A DNA stretch of 64,000 nucleotides. Origin: Cupriavidus sp. EM10 (GTDB lineage: Bacteria > Pseudomonadota > Gammaproteobacteria > Burkholderiales > Burkholderiaceae). The position numbers and the translations under genes are program-made. The notes beneath the pieces are model-generated. The model did not search any database and was not told the origin of the DNA. It was given only the letters and a program-made list of their open reading frames with translations. Where the stretch lies: positions 992,001 through 1,056,000 of the forward strand of contig NZ_CP076060.1 of the NCBI RefSeq assembly GCF_018729255.1, in the 5' to 3' direction. Of this stretch, positions 1-9,062 are shown piece by piece; position 1 is the stretch's first letter, and every line of letters starts with the position of its first letter.

Positions 1-999
1 GCGGCCCAGTCCGCTGCCAGCGGCCAGGCCGCAGCCGCGCCCACCGCCGGCGGCACGGACCGCGCGTGCTACACGGTATCCGGCAACGCGCCGGCACCCG
101 TCACCGGCTCGGTGGCCCTGCTGCCCGCGCGTGGCACGGGCGTGTCCGGCTACCAGGTACTCGGCGATGCGCGCAGCGCGGGCCTGTGCTATGCCAACTA
201 CCGCCGCGAGCAGGTGGGCCTGGCCCCGCTGACCGCGCGCGACGCCCTGAACACGGTGGCGCAGAACCACACGGCCTACATGCTGGCCAACAACACGCTG
301 ACGCACGACGAGCAATCGGGCAAGCCCGGCTATACCGGCGCCGCGCCGAACGACCGCATCCAGGCCGCGTATGCAAGCAATGCCACGGCGGAAGTGGTGG
401 CCGGTGCCAACCGCTGGACGTCGCAGGCGGGCGCAAACCTGTCGATGGCGCCGAAGGACCAGTTGGTGGTCGACCTGGTCGATGCGCCGTTCCACCGCGC
501 GGCCCTGCTGGGCAGCTACGGATCGGCCGGCAGCGGGTTTGCCGAAAGCGTCGGCGCGGGCAGCAGCGGCGGCACGCAGGCTTACTACTTCCAGACCATC
601 GACCTGGCCGACCGCAGCCAGGGCGGCGCCGACAACCAGATGGTGGCGTACCCGTACAACGGCCAGGCCGACGTGCCGGTCAGCTGGATCAACAACGAGA
701 GCCCCAACCCGGCGCCCGCGTACTCGGGCAAGACCATGGGCTATCCGGTCACGGTGCAGGCAATGAACGCGTCGCTGACGTTCAATGCCGACACGTTCTC
801 GATCACCGATGCATCGGGCAACAGCGTGCCGTGCGAGAAGGTGGACGCGCGCACGTCGGGCATGACCAGCGCGGCCCGTGGCCTGGCAATCTGCACGCCG
901 ACCGCGCCGCTGGCCGGCAAGACGCGCTACAACGTGACCGTGAGCGGCACGCTGAACGGGCAGGGCGTGAACCTGAACTGGTCGTTCACCACACTGTAG
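1..999 (+). CDS. CAP (SCP/PR1-like) domain protein, 5' truncated by window edge
   Basis: The reading frame is open from base 1, so the start and any signal peptide lie outside the window. The visible 332 residues begin with an Ala/Gly-rich linker. A CAP-type domain follows, with the motifs AGLCYANYRREQVGLAPL, AQNHTAYML and LTHDEQSGKPGYTG, which match the conserved helix and His-containing segments of bacterial secreted SCP-like proteins. The C-terminal 100 residues (from about SWINNESPNP) look like a beta-rich Ig-like domain ending NLNWSFTTL. Bacterial CAP proteins are usually secreted, and their biochemical role is rarely known. The next gene is 195 bases downstream on the same strand with its own promoter-like TACAAT. 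The family call is fairly sure; the function is unknown. Confidence 0.75.
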   Translation, partial: AAQSAASGQAAAAPTAGGTDRACYTVSGNAPAPVTGSVALLPARGTGVSGYQVLGDARSAGLCYANYRREQVGLAPLTARDALNTVAQNHTAYMLANNTLTHDEQSGKPGYTGAAPNDRIQAAYASNATAEVVAGANRWTSQAGANLSMAPKDQLVVDLVDAPFHRAALLGSYGSAGSGFAESVGAGSSGGTQAYYFQTIDLADRSQGGADNQMVAYPYNGQADVPVSWINNESPNPAPAYSGKTMGYPVTVQAMNASLTFNADTFSITDASGNSVPCEKVDARTSGMTSAARGLAICTPTAPLAGKTRYNVTVSGTLNGQGVNLNWSFTTL

Positions 1000-1159
1000 T
1001 GGTGCGAGTCATCGCGTCTCAGACGAGGCCCGGCGGAACAAAGAATCGCTGCCATGCTGCTGCGCCGCATGCGGCCAGCGTGGCCGCATAGGCAAAAACG
1101 CCCCGAAAGGCAAGGCCGGCTTTCAGACGATTCGCACATCCACGGGCATCGTTCGCCGC

Positions 1160-1187
1160 TACAATCGCCGGAGATTTCCACCAGGAG
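1160..1187 (+). promoter_or_regulatory. Putative -10 box and RBS for ggt
   Basis: TACAAT at 1160-1165 matches the sigma-70 -10 box at 5 of 6 bases, and AGGAGA at 1182-1187 is a good ribosome binding site 7 bases before the ATG at 1195. No convincing -35 element is visible at 17 bases, so the promoter call is tentative. The RBS fixes the start of the gamma-glutamyltransferase. Confidence 0.4.
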
Positions 1188-1194
1188 ACACGGC

Positions 1195-3112
1195 ATGACT
1201 GAAGCAGTGGCACCCCGTCACGCGGACACGACTGCGCATCATTCCGATTCACTGCGCTGGCGTGGCGCACTGGCCGTGGGGCTGACCGCGCTGCTGGCGG
1301 CATGCGGCACGGCGGACAAGGGGGCTGGCTCCCCGATGGCCACGGCACCTGCCGGGCCGGCCTCCGCGCCCGCCGCGCAGGCGGCCATGCCGCCGGCCCC
1401 GGAAGTGTCGTCGGGCTATCGGCCGGACATGACCACCACCTATGCGCAGAAGCACATGGCGGCGGCGGCCAATCCGCTGGCTACCGAGGCCGGTCGCGAG
1501 ATCCTGCGGGCAGGCGGCTCGGCCATCGACGCCGCCGTGGCGATGCAGGCCGTGCTGACGCTGGTGGAGCCGCAGGCCACCGGCATCGGCGGCGGGCCTT
1601 CATCATGTACTGGGACGGCAAGCGGGTGCAGGCCTACGACGGCCGCGAGACCGCGCCGGCCGGGGCCACCGAGAACCTGTTCATGCGTGCCGACGGCAAG
1701 CCGATGGAATTCTCCGAAGGGCAGATCGGCGGGCGGTCGGTGGGCGTGCCAGGCGTGCTGCGCGCGCTGGAGATGGCGCATCGCGAGCACGGGCGCCTGC
1801 CGTGGGCACGGCTCTTCCAGCCGGCCATCCGCCTGGCGGACAAGGGCTTCCCGATGTCGCAGCGGCTCTACACGCAGGTGGCGGCGGACAAGTTCATGGG
1901 CGGCTCGCCCGAGATGACCGCGTACTTCCTCGACGGGCAGGGCAAGGCCAAGCCGGTCGGCACGATGATCAAGAACCCGCAACTGGCGCAGACGCTGCGC
2001 GAGATCGCGAAGAGCGGCCCGAACGTGTTCTACAACGGGCCGATCGCGCGGGACATCGCGGCCAAGGTCAACGGCCACCAGAACGCCGGCAGCCTGTCGG
2101 AGGCGGACCTGAAGGGCTACAAGGCCAAGGTGCGCGTGCCGGTGTGTACGGACTACCGGCAGTGGAAGATTTGCGGCATGCCGCCGCCGTCGTCGGGCGG
2201 CATCGCCATCGCGCAGATCCTTGGCACGCTGGAGGCGCTGGAAAAGCGTGACCCGCGCTACGCGCTGGCCAGCCTGAAGCCGACGAAGGTCGACCTGCCT
2301 TCGCTGATGGAGCCGAATCCGCTGGCCGTCCACGCCATCGCCGAAGCCGACCGGCTGGCCTACGCGGACCGCGGCCTCTATGTCGCCGATGCCGATTTCG
2401 TGCCGGTGGACGTGGCCGCGATGGTCAATCCGGACTATCTGGCCGAGCGCGCCGCGCTGATCGGCGACAAGAGCATGGGCAAGGCGCAGCCGGGCACGCC
2501 GCCGGGCGTGAAGGTGTCGTTCGCGCCGGACCCCTCGCCGCCGCGCATTTCCACGTCGCAGATCGTGGCCGTAGATAACCGGGGCGGGGCGCTGTCGATG
2601 ACGACGACCATCGAGTCGTACTTCGGCTCGCACATCATGGTGCGCGGCTTCATGCTCAACAACCAGCTGACCGATTTCTCGTTCACGCCGACCGAAAACG
2701 GCAAGCCGGTGGCCAACCGCGTGCAGGCTGGCAAGCGCCCACGCTCGTCGATGGCGCCGACGCTTGTGTTCGATCGCCAGAGCGGCAAGCTGGTGGCGGC
2801 GCTGGGTTCGCCGGGCGGCTCGCAGATCATCGAGTATGTGTCGAAGACGCTGGTGGGCCTGCTCGACTGGGACATGGACGTGCAGCAGGCAGTGGGCATG
2901 GCCAACTTCGGCAGCCGCAACGGCCCGACAGAGGTGGAAAGGGCCTGGTGACGCCGCAGCTGGTGCAGGCGCTAAAGCAGCAGGGCCATCAGGTGGCCGA
3001 GATCGAGATGACCAGCGGCACGCAGGCCATCATGCGCAAAACGGTCAACGGCAAGCCCGTCTGGGCCGGCGGCGCCGATCCGCGCCGCGAGGGCGTGGCG
3101 CTGGGCGACTGA
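1195..3112 (+). CDS. ggt: Gamma-glutamyltransferase lipoprotein (two frameshifts in this sequence)
   Basis: Ntn-hydrolase of the glutathione-degrading gamma-glutamyltransferase family, which is made as a proenzyme that cleaves itself before a catalytic Thr. The N-terminus has a hydrophobic segment ending in the lipobox LAAC (Cys37), so it is probably a membrane-anchored periplasmic lipoprotein. The catalytic Thr is residue 454 (codon 2553-2555) in ISTSQIVAVD, followed by SMTTTIESYFGS and GFMLNNQLTDFS. The usual TTH signature is TSQ here. Two one-base deletions interrupt the frame. At about 1594-1599 GGGCC should be GGGGCC, restoring GIGGGAFIMYW. At about 2937-2940 AAAGGGCC should be AAAGGGGCC, restoring VERGLVTPQL. 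The repaired protein is 639 residues. The start at 1195 follows AGGAGA. Confidence 0.85.
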
Positions 3113-3157
3113 GCCCGTCGCGGGGCCGGCCCGCAGCGGAGGCCGGCCAGCAAGAAA

Positions 3158-3183
3158 AACGGGCGCGAAATTCGCGCCCGTTC
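3158..3183. terminator. Bidirectional terminator between ggt and the TctC gene
   Basis: Arms ACGGGCGCGAA and TTCGCGCCCGT form a perfect stem between two convergent genes. A-rich sequence precedes it on the plus strand, which gives a U-rich tail for the minus-strand transcript, so it mainly serves the TctC-type gene. Confidence 0.7.
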
Positions 3184-3210
3184 CAGTTCTGCCTGTTGTT
3201 GTTGCCGGAC

Positions 3211-4215
3211 TTATGCGTCCAGCTTGACCCCCGCCGCTTTCACGACTTGTGCCCAGCGCTTTTCCTCGGCCTGGAACCACTTGTTGGTTTCCGCCGGGGA
3301 CATCGTCACCACCTCGGCGCCCTGGCCGGCCAGGTTGGCGCGGATCTCCGGCGTGCGAATGATCTTCACCAGCTCGGTGTTGATGCGCTGGACCAGCGCA
3401 TCGGGCATGCCGGCCGGCGCCATCACGCCCTGCCAGGTACCCGATTCGAAATTCGGCACGCCGCTTTCGGCGATGGTCGGCGTCTGGCCCACCAGCGCCA
3501 TGCGGGTGCGCTTGGACACGGCCAGCAGCTTGAGCTTGCCTGACTGCACGTGCGGATACGTGGCCAGCATGCCATTCATCAGCACCTGCGCGGTGCCGCC
3601 GACGGTATCGGCAATCGCCTGGGCGCCGCCCTTGTACGGCACGTACTGCCAGCCGGCCTTGGTGGCCTGCTGCACGGCCACGCCGGCAAGGTGCGGCGCG
3701 CTGCCGATGGCGGTCACGGCAAAGTTCAGCGACTGCTTGTGCGACAGATCGACCAGTTCCTTGAGATTGTTGGCCGGCACCGACGGATGCACCACCAGCA
3801 GGTGCGGCGAGTAGGCCAGCATGGCCACACCCTTGAGATCCTTCTCAGGGTTGAACGTCAGCTTGGTGTAGACCGACGGGGTGATCGCCAACGCGCCCAC
3901 GTCGCACAGCAGCAGCGTGTGGTTTTCAGTACCCGCCTGCGCCACCATGGCGGCCCCGATATTGCCGTTGGCGCCCGGGCGGTTGTCCACCACGATCGGC
4001 TGGCCCAGCGCTTCGCCAAGCTGCTTGCTGATCAGGCGCGCAATGATGTCGGACGAACCGCCGGCGGGATAGGGCACCACCAGGCGGATCGGGCGCGTCG
4101 GCCATTTGTCCTGCGCCCATGCCGAAGCCGGCGCCAGGATGCCGGACGTGCCCACGGCACCAAGGGCCGCAAGGCCAGGAAGCTGGCCAAGAAATTGGCG
4201 GCGAGAAGAGGTCAT
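3211..4215 (-). CDS. Bug/TctC-family periplasmic substrate-binding protein
   Basis: Extracytoplasmic solute receptor of the tripartite tricarboxylate transporter (TctC, or Bug) family, 334 residues. The start at 4215 gives MTSSRRQFLGQLPGLAALG, a twin-arginine-like leader (SRRQFLG) with cleavage probably after ASAWA. Family motifs visible are WPTRPIRLVVPYPAGGSSD, VVDNRPGANGNIG and a Y-V-P-Y-K-G-G segment. No membrane partners (TctA/TctB) are nearby, which is normal for the many orphan Bug receptors in Cupriavidus and Bordetella, so the ligand cannot be predicted. An upstream in-frame ATG at 4242 is less likely because it would push the leader 9 residues inward. Confidence 0.88.
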   Translation of the reverse strand: MTSSRRQFLGQLPGLAALGAVGTSGILAPASAWAQDKWPTRPIRLVVPYPAGGSSDIIARLISKQLGEALGQPIVVDNRPGANGNIGAAMVAQAGTENHTLLLCDVGALAITPSVYTKLTFNPEKDLKGVAMLAYSPHLLVVHPSVPANNLKELVDLSHKQSLNFAVTAIGSAPHLAGVAVQQATKAGWQYVPYKGGAQAIADTVGGTAQVLMNGMLATYPHVQSGKLKLLAVSKRTRMALVGQTPTIAESGVPNFESGTWQGVMAPAGMPDALVQRINTELVKIIRTPEIRANLAGQGAEVVTMSPAETNKWFQAEEKRWAQVVKAAGVKLDA

Positions 4216-4448
4216 GCTGTGTCTCCAGTCAACACTTATCATCAGTCGTCGTACAACAATCTGAGGGAGTGTAGGCCCGCTTTTCGATGGGGTCTATCGG
4301 GAAAACACGTAGGCAGGTGGCGCTAAATGTAGGGACAAAGGGGCGGTGGGGAGGTTGCACCGGGCTCGCCGACGCGTGGAAAAAGCCGGATGGAGCGCGG
4401 GTTTGTGCTCGGTTGTCTGATGACATGGTTGCCGAATGTGAGGTCGGC

Positions 4449-4490
4449 TCCCTCTCCCATGAAGTGGAGAGGGGTTGGGGTGAGGGCAAG
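4449..4490 (+). repeat. REP-like palindrome, copy 1
   Basis: Core CTCCCTCTCCC followed by GGAGAGGGG, then TTGGGGTGAGGGCA. It belongs to an interspersed family found at six places in this window, all between or at the very edge of genes. It is oriented opposite to the copy at 4532, so the two can fold on each other. Confidence 0.7.
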
Positions 4491-4531
4491 GCGGCTCTGC
4501 TTGCCGACTGGTCGGATTTTGCACCGCTGAA

Positions 4532-4570
4532 CCCTCACCCCCGGCCCCTCTCCCGCTCGCGGGAGGGGAG
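4532..4570 (-). repeat. REP-like palindrome, copy 2
   Basis: CCCTCACCCCCGGCCCCTCT followed by CCCG, a short loop and CGGGAGGGGAG. It is the inverse of copy 1 and lies just after the stop codon (minus strand) of the phosphotransferase-family gene, where it may stabilise or terminate that transcript. Confidence 0.7.
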
Positions 4571-4590
4571 CAAACCGGGTGGTCAGGTAT

Positions 4591-5666
4591 TCAAGCCCCC
4601 GACTTTTTTGCGTATTCCCAGCCCATCTCCGCCATCGGACGGGCGCGCTTGCCGGCGTCCAGCGCCTGTGCCGACGACGCCGTGCCGTCGACCACGCGCT
4701 TCATGATGCCCTGCAGGATGCCGGCGATGCGGAACATGCTGAAGGCGAGGTAGAAATTCCAGTCGCCCGTGATCTGGCGGCCGGTGCGCTGCTCGTACAG
4801 GCGGCGATAGGCGGCCTCGTCGGGAATGCCCAGGCCCTTGTGGTCCAGCCCGGCGATGCCCCGGAACTGGCCCGGCGCGATATGCCAGCTCATGCAGTGG
4901 TAGCCGAAATCGGCCATCGGATGGCCCAGCGTGGACAGTTCCCAATCCAGCACGGCCAGTACGCGCGGCTCGGTGGGGTGGAACATCAGGTTGTCCAGCC
5001 GGTAGTCGCCGTGGACGATGCTGGTCAGGTCCACGTCTTCCTGCGGGATATGATCCGGCAGCCAGGCCATCAGCTGGTCCATGGCCGGGATCGATTCCGT
5101 TTCCGACAGCTTGTACTGCTTGCTCCAGCGTTCGATCTGGCGCTGGAAGTAGTTGCCCGGCTTGCCGTAGTCGGCCAGGCCGATGGCCTTGTAGTCCACC
5201 GTGTGCAGCGCGGCGATGACGCGGTTCATCTCGTCGTAGATCGCGCCGCGCTCGGCCGTGCTCATGTCGGGCAGCGACTGGTCCCAGAGCACGCGGCCGC
5301 TGACGAACTCCATGATGTAGAACGCGCGGCCGATCACGTCTTCATCCTCGCACAGCGCATACATATGGGCCACGGGCACGTCCGTGCCGGCCAGCGCCTT
5401 CATCACGCGGTACTCGCGCTCGATGGCATGGGCGGACGGCAGCAGCTTTGCCTTGGGCCCGGCTTGGCGCGCATCACATAGGTCTGGCCCGGCGTGATCA
5501 GCTTGAACGTCGGGTTGGACTGGCCACCCTTGAACTGCTCGACCGTCAGCGGGCCGGCAAAGCCCTCCACGTGCTCGCGCATCCAGGCTTCCAGCGCGCC
5601 CACGTCGAAGCGCTGCTGGTCTGCCACGGGACGCGTCCCTTCAAAGTGCGATACGTTGCTGCTCAT
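4591..5666 (-). CDS. Phosphotransferase (APH-fold) family protein, acyl-CoA catabolism type (frameshifted)
   Basis: Kinase-fold protein of the aminoglycoside-phosphotransferase superfamily. It is the kind encoded next to acyl-CoA dehydrogenases and related to the N-terminal domain of ACAD10/11, for which phosphorylation of 4-hydroxyacyl-CoA is known in the eukaryotic relatives. Visible are the nucleotide loop KGGQSNPTFKL, the catalytic loop HGDYRLDNLMFHP (about residues 219-230) and the Mg-binding VLDWELSTLGHP. One base is missing at about 5456-5458: CCCAAGG should be CCCCAAGG, which restores AKPGPKAKLLPSAHAIEREY. Repaired length is 358 residues. It follows the enoyl-CoA isomerase gene by 76 bases on the same strand, so a role in fatty-acyl breakdown is likely. 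The substrate is inferred from family, not seen. Confidence 0.8.
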
Positions 5667-5742
5667 GTTGTCTCTCTCCGCAGTGTCTTTATTTTGTGAT
5701 CATTGTCGAAGGCACGTTACAGGTATGGCCGATTGTCTGGAC

Positions 5743-6522
5743 TCACCTGTAGTTCGGCTTGCGTTTCTCAAGGAAAGCCGTGATGCCCTCGCCACCATCC
5801 TTGTGATGCAGGGCGGCGACAAAGCTGTCGCGCTCGGCCGCCAGGTGCTGGGTCAGCGATGCGGTGCCCGCATGGTTGATCAGGGCCTTCATGCCGCGCA
5901 CGGCATTGGGCGATTCCTTGGCCAGGTTCTCGGCGATGCGCAGCGCCTCGGTCAACGCGTGGCCCGGCTGCACCACGCGGTTGACGATGCCGAAGTGCGC
6001 CAGGCGGGCCGGGTCCACCGGCTTGCCTTCCATCAGGATCTCGCTGGCCAGCTGGCGCGGCAGCATCCGCGCAATCTCGTACGAGCCGCCGCCGTCCGGC
6101 GTCAGCCCGACCTTGACATAGGCCATCACGAACTTGGCGTCGCTGGCGGCCACCACGTAGTCGCAGGCCAGCACCAGCGAGAAGCCTGCGCCGGCGGCGG
6201 GGCCTTCCACGGCGGCGATGATCGGCTTGGGAAAGGCGTGGAACGATTCGATCCAGTGATGCAGCGTCTCGATGCTTTCGGCCTGCACCGACGGGGGCTG
6301 CGAGCGGTTGCCCAGCAGCCGGTTCAGGTTGCCGCCGGCACAGAACACGCCGTTGGCGCCGGTCAGCACCACGGCGCGGATCGAGTCGTCGCGGGTGGCC
6401 ACTTCCAGGGCTTCCTGCGAGGCGGCGTAGATGTCCGGATGCAGCGCGTTGCGCGCCTCCGGGTTGGAGATGGTCAGCACGAGCGTCGCGTCGACGCGTT
6501 CGGACAGCAGTTGGGCAGTCAT
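5743..6522 (-). CDS. Enoyl-CoA hydratase/isomerase family protein (PaaG-like)
   Basis: Crotonase-fold protein, 259 residues. The oxyanion-hole segments GVFCAGGNLN (58-67) and VEGPAAGAGFSLVLACDYVV (105-124) are present. The two catalytic glutamates of classical enoyl-CoA hydratases are not at their usual places (Ser and Tyr are there). An Asp in GLTPDGGG (Asp143) matches the catalytic Asp of PaaG/ECI-type isomerases, so I favour a double-bond isomerase over a hydratase. The start at 6522 gives the natural MTAQLLSERVD; a longer frame to 6657 would add a non-homologous leader. It lies downstream of the 3-hydroxyacyl-CoA dehydrogenase gene, separated by a weak hairpin. Confidence 0.85.
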   Translation of the reverse strand: MTAQLLSERVDATLVLTISNPEARNALHPDIYAASQEALEVATRDDSIRAVVLTGANGVFCAGGNLNRLLGNRSQPPSVQAESIETLHHWIESFHAFPKPIIAAVEGPAAGAGFSLVLACDYVVAASDAKFVMAYVKVGLTPDGGGSYEIARMLPRQLASEILMEGKPVDPARLAHFGIVNRVVQPGHALTEALRIAENLAKESPNAVRGMKALINHAGTASLTQHLAAERDSFVAALHHKDGGEGITAFLEKRKPNYR

Positions 6523-6569
6523 GGCAGCCTCGTTATCCTGGGGCAGATTCTTGGGGCAAAAAGCAGAAA

Positions 6570-6596
6570 GGGCGCCCGTGTCTCGGCGGGGCGCCC
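6570..6596 (-). terminator. Hairpin with U-rich tail after the hydroxyacyl-CoA dehydrogenase gene
   Basis: Two copies of the self-complementary octamer GGGCGCCC separated by 11 bases, followed on the minus strand by TTTCTGCTTTTT. It probably gives partial termination between the dehydrogenase and the downstream isomerase gene. Confidence 0.5.
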
Positions 6597-6602
6597 ATTC
6601 GA

Positions 6603-8126
6603 TCAGGCTTCCTCGGTCAGCAGCGACAGGCCGAGGCCGGCGCGGCGCCACAGCCACGGGCTTGGACGGTAGCGCATGTCGCCGGTCAGGCGGTTCATGT
6701 TGCGCAGCACTTCCAGGATCACGTTGGCGCCAATCGTATCGCCCAGTGCCAGCGGACCCTTCGGATAGCCCAGGCCCAGGTTCACGGCCAGGTCGATGTC
6801 GGTCGGCGTGGCGATGCGCTGTTGCGCGATGTCGCTGGCAATGTTGACGATGCAGCCGATGATGCGCTGGGCGATAAAGCCGGCCGAATCGCGGATCAGC
6901 GTCACCGGCACGCCGTCGCTGGAAAACAGGCCGTGCGCGGCGTCGCGGGCGGCGGCGCTGGTGGCCGGCGTGGTCATCAGCGTGCGGCGCTTGGTGGCTT
7001 CGAACGGCAGCAGCGTGTCGATGGCGACCACGCGCGTCGCGTCCAGGCCTTCCTCCAGCGCAGCCGTGGTGGCATCCAGGCCCAGCGGCGTGACGACGAT
7101 CAGCGCGTCGGCCGACGGCTGGTTGCCGCCTTCGACGGTCGCGCCCAGCGCGCCCAGCAGCTTCACGGCCATGGCATGGCCACGCGCGTTGGCGCGGCTC
7201 ACCCAGACGCTCGCCGGGCGCGCATCGGGCACGGGCCGGGCGGCGGGCACCTGCTTCTGGCCTTCCGGGTATGCATAGAAGCCGGCCCCGGTCTTGCGGC
7301 CCAGCAGGCCGCCCACCGAGCGCAGCGCCGTGATCGGCGACGGGCGGTAGCGGGGTTCCTGGTAGAACTGGTTGTAGATCGATTCCATCACCGGGTGCGA
7401 CACGTCGAGCCCGGTCAGGTCCATCAGCTCGAACGGGCCCATGCGGAAGCCGGCCTGCTCGCGCATGATGTTGTCGATGTCGACAAACTCGGCCACGCCT
7501 TCCTGCGCGGCCTTCAGGCCCTCGATGTTCATGCCGCGGCCGGCATGGTTCACGATGAAGCCCGGCATGTCCTTGCAGCGCACCGGCGTATGGCCCATGC
7601 GGCGCGACAGTTCCATCAGGCGGTCGCCCACGGCGGGGTCGCCCGACAGGCCGTCGATCACTTCCACCACCTTCATCAGCGGCACCGGGTTGAAGAAGTG
7701 GTAGCCCACCACGCGGCCCGGCTGCTTCGCGCCCACGGCGATGGCGGTGATCGACAGCGACGAGGTGTTCGACGCGATCACGGCGTCTTCGCGCAGGATG
7801 GCTTCGAGCTTGGCCACCAGGTCGCGCTTGACGTCCAGGCGTTCGACGATCGCTTCCACCACCATGTCGCAGCCGGCCAGGTCTTCCAGCGCGGCGGCGG
7901 CCTTCACGCGGGCCAGCGCGGCGTCGCTGTCGGCGGCGCTGATCTTGCCCTTGTCGGCCAGCTTGGCAAAGGTATCCTGCAGGTACTGGCGCGCGGCAGC
8001 CACGGCTTGCGCGTTGGTGTCGAACAGGTGGACGGTCAGGCCGGCCTGCGCGGCGATCTGGGCGATGCCGCGGCCCATGGCGCCAGTGCCAACGATGCCA
8101 AGCGTCTGGATAGTGGAATTGCTCAT
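6603..8126 (-). CDS. paaH: 3-hydroxyacyl-CoA dehydrogenase (PaaH/PaaC-like)
   Basis: NAD-dependent oxidation of 3-hydroxyacyl-CoA to 3-ketoacyl-CoA, 507 residues. This is the length of the phenylacetate-pathway type, which carries an N-terminal Rossmann domain and two C-terminal dehydrogenase domains. The NAD motif is GTGAMG (residues 13-18). The active-site His lies in VVGYHFFNPVPLMKVVEVI, and GFIVNHAGRGMNIEG is typical of the first C-terminal domain. No other paa genes are near, so a general beta-oxidation role is as likely as phenylacetate breakdown; the symbol is by similarity only. It is divergent from a glutathione transferase gene, with a palindrome in the shared promoter region. Confidence 0.82.
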   Translation of the reverse strand: MSNSTIQTLGIVGTGAMGRGIAQIAAQAGLTVHLFDTNAQAVAAARQYLQDTFAKLADKGKISAADSDAALARVKAAAALEDLAGCDMVVEAIVERLDVKRDLVAKLEAILREDAVIASNTSSLSITAIAVGAKQPGRVVGYHFFNPVPLMKVVEVIDGLSGDPAVGDRLMELSRRMGHTPVRCKDMPGFIVNHAGRGMNIEGLKAAQEGVAEFVDIDNIMREQAGFRMGPFELMDLTGLDVSHPVMESIYNQFYQEPRYRPSPITALRSVGGLLGRKTGAGFYAYPEGQKQVPAARPVPDARPASVWVSRANARGHAMAVKLLGALGATVEGGNQPSADALIVVTPLGLDATTAALEEGLDATRVVAIDTLLPFEATKRRTLMTTPATSAAARDAAHGLFSSDGVPVTLIRDSAGFIAQRIIGCIVNIASDIAQQRIATPTDIDLAVNLGLGYPKGPLALGDTIGANVILEVLRNMNRLTGDMRYRPSPWLWRRAGLGLSLLTEEA

Positions 8127-8158
8127 TGTTCGTCCAAAAAAGTTGTGGCTAAATTAGC

Positions 8159-8166
8159 ACGATCGT
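8159..8166. promoter_or_regulatory. Short palindrome in the divergent promoter region
   Basis: ACGATCGT is a perfect 8-base palindrome inside TTAGCACGATCGTACGTTTT, about 33 bases upstream of the hydroxyacyl-CoA dehydrogenase start. Its position suits an operator for a fatty-acid-type regulator, but the site is short and this is only a suggestion. Confidence 0.25.
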
Positions 8167-8303
8167 ACGTTTTCTGCACCTTTCGCGACAGAGGCGCCGT
8201 GCATGCGGCGTGCGCTGATCGGCCATGCAAGGCAGGGCAGGCGGCGACGGTGCGGCCCCGGGTCGACACCACGGAATTCCATCCCAATTCGGAGAGAGAC
8301 GAC

Positions 8304-8945
8304 ATGCTGAAGCTTTGCGGTTTTGCCGCCAGCAACTACTACAACAAGGTCAAGCTGGCGCTGCTGGAAAAGAACCTGCCGTTCGAGGAGGAACTGGCCT
8401 GGATCGGCGAGACCGACCTGGCCGCTTCGCCGCTGGGCAAGGTCCCCTACATCATCACCGATGCCGGCCCGCTGTGCGAGTCCGAAACCATCAACGAATA
8501 CCTGGAATCCACCTACAGCCAGGCGCCGCTGCTGCCGCGCGACCCGTACCAGGCTGGCAAGGTGCGTGAAATCGTCACGTTTCTGGAGGTCTACCTGGAG
8601 CTGACCGCGCGCGAGCTGTATGCCGAGGCGTTTTTCGGCGGCAAGGTCAGCGACCGCGTCAAGGAGCGCCAGCGCAATCTGCTGGACAAGTACATTCCCG
8701 CGTTCGGCCGCCTGGCAAAGTTCTCGCCATATATCGCTGGCGACACGTTCACGCTGGCCGACTGCGCCGCCGTGTGCCACCTGCCGCTGATCTCGTCCTG
8801 CACGAAGATCATCTACGGCGAAGATCTGCTGGCGGGATTGCCGGTGAAGGATTACCTGAAGGCGATGGCGGAACGGCCCAGCGTGCAGCGGGTCAACGCC
8901 GAGCGCAAGGCCAACACCGAACTGATGCTGAGCCGGAACAAGTAA
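8304..8945 (+). CDS. Glutathione S-transferase family protein
   Basis: 213-residue two-domain glutathione transferase. The N-terminal thioredoxin-fold half starts MLKLCGFAASNYYNKVKLAL and includes GKVPYI and the gamma-glutamyl-binding CESETINEYLE. The C-terminal half is all-helical and contains the capping-box-like DTFTLADCAAVCHL. The start at 8304 follows GGAGAGA at 8291-8297. The frame is open much further upstream, but that part is the antisense of the dehydrogenase gene and is not coding. A strong terminator follows. Function could be detoxification or a catabolic glutathione-dependent step; nothing in the neighbourhood decides this. Confidence 0.87.
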   Translation: MLKLCGFAASNYYNKVKLALLEKNLPFEEELAWIGETDLAASPLGKVPYIITDAGPLCESETINEYLESTYSQAPLLPRDPYQAGKVREIVTFLEVYLELTARELYAEAFFGGKVSDRVKERQRNLLDKYIPAFGRLAKFSPYIAGDTFTLADCAAVCHLPLISSCTKIIYGEDLLAGLPVKDYLKAMAERPSVQRVNAERKANTELMLSRNK

Positions 8946-8980
8946 GCGGCAGCCATCGGATCATCGCCAAATTAAGCAAA

Positions 8981-9013
8981 AAGCCCCGCGGCGGGAAGCC
9001 AGCGGGGCTTTTC
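8981..9013. terminator. Bidirectional terminator
   Basis: AAGCCCCGC and GCGGGGCTT arms with a short loop and T-rich flanks, between the convergent glutathione transferase and aminotransferase genes. Confidence 0.8.
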
Positions 9014-9062
9014 TTCATGGCGGGAATGCGCCGCGCTTATAGCTGCGATAGAGCCGCGACAG

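Larger units (their letters stand above)
4216..4590. other. Intergenic region with a pair of REP-like palindromes
   Basis: No convincing gene in 375 bases. The left part is the 5' flank of the TctC gene. The right part holds two inverted GC-rich palindromic elements, listed separately. Open frames here on either strand lack homology-like composition and consist of translated palindromes. Confidence 0.6.

Noticed and set aside
4287..4706. 139-residue plus-strand open frame
   Set aside because: It is composed largely of translated REP-like palindromes and runs into the antisense of the phosphotransferase-family gene.
6822..8945. A 707-residue fusion ending in the glutathione transferase
   Set aside because: The first 490 residues are the antisense of the hydroxyacyl-CoA dehydrogenase. 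A good RBS and a family-typical start at 8304 define the real gene.
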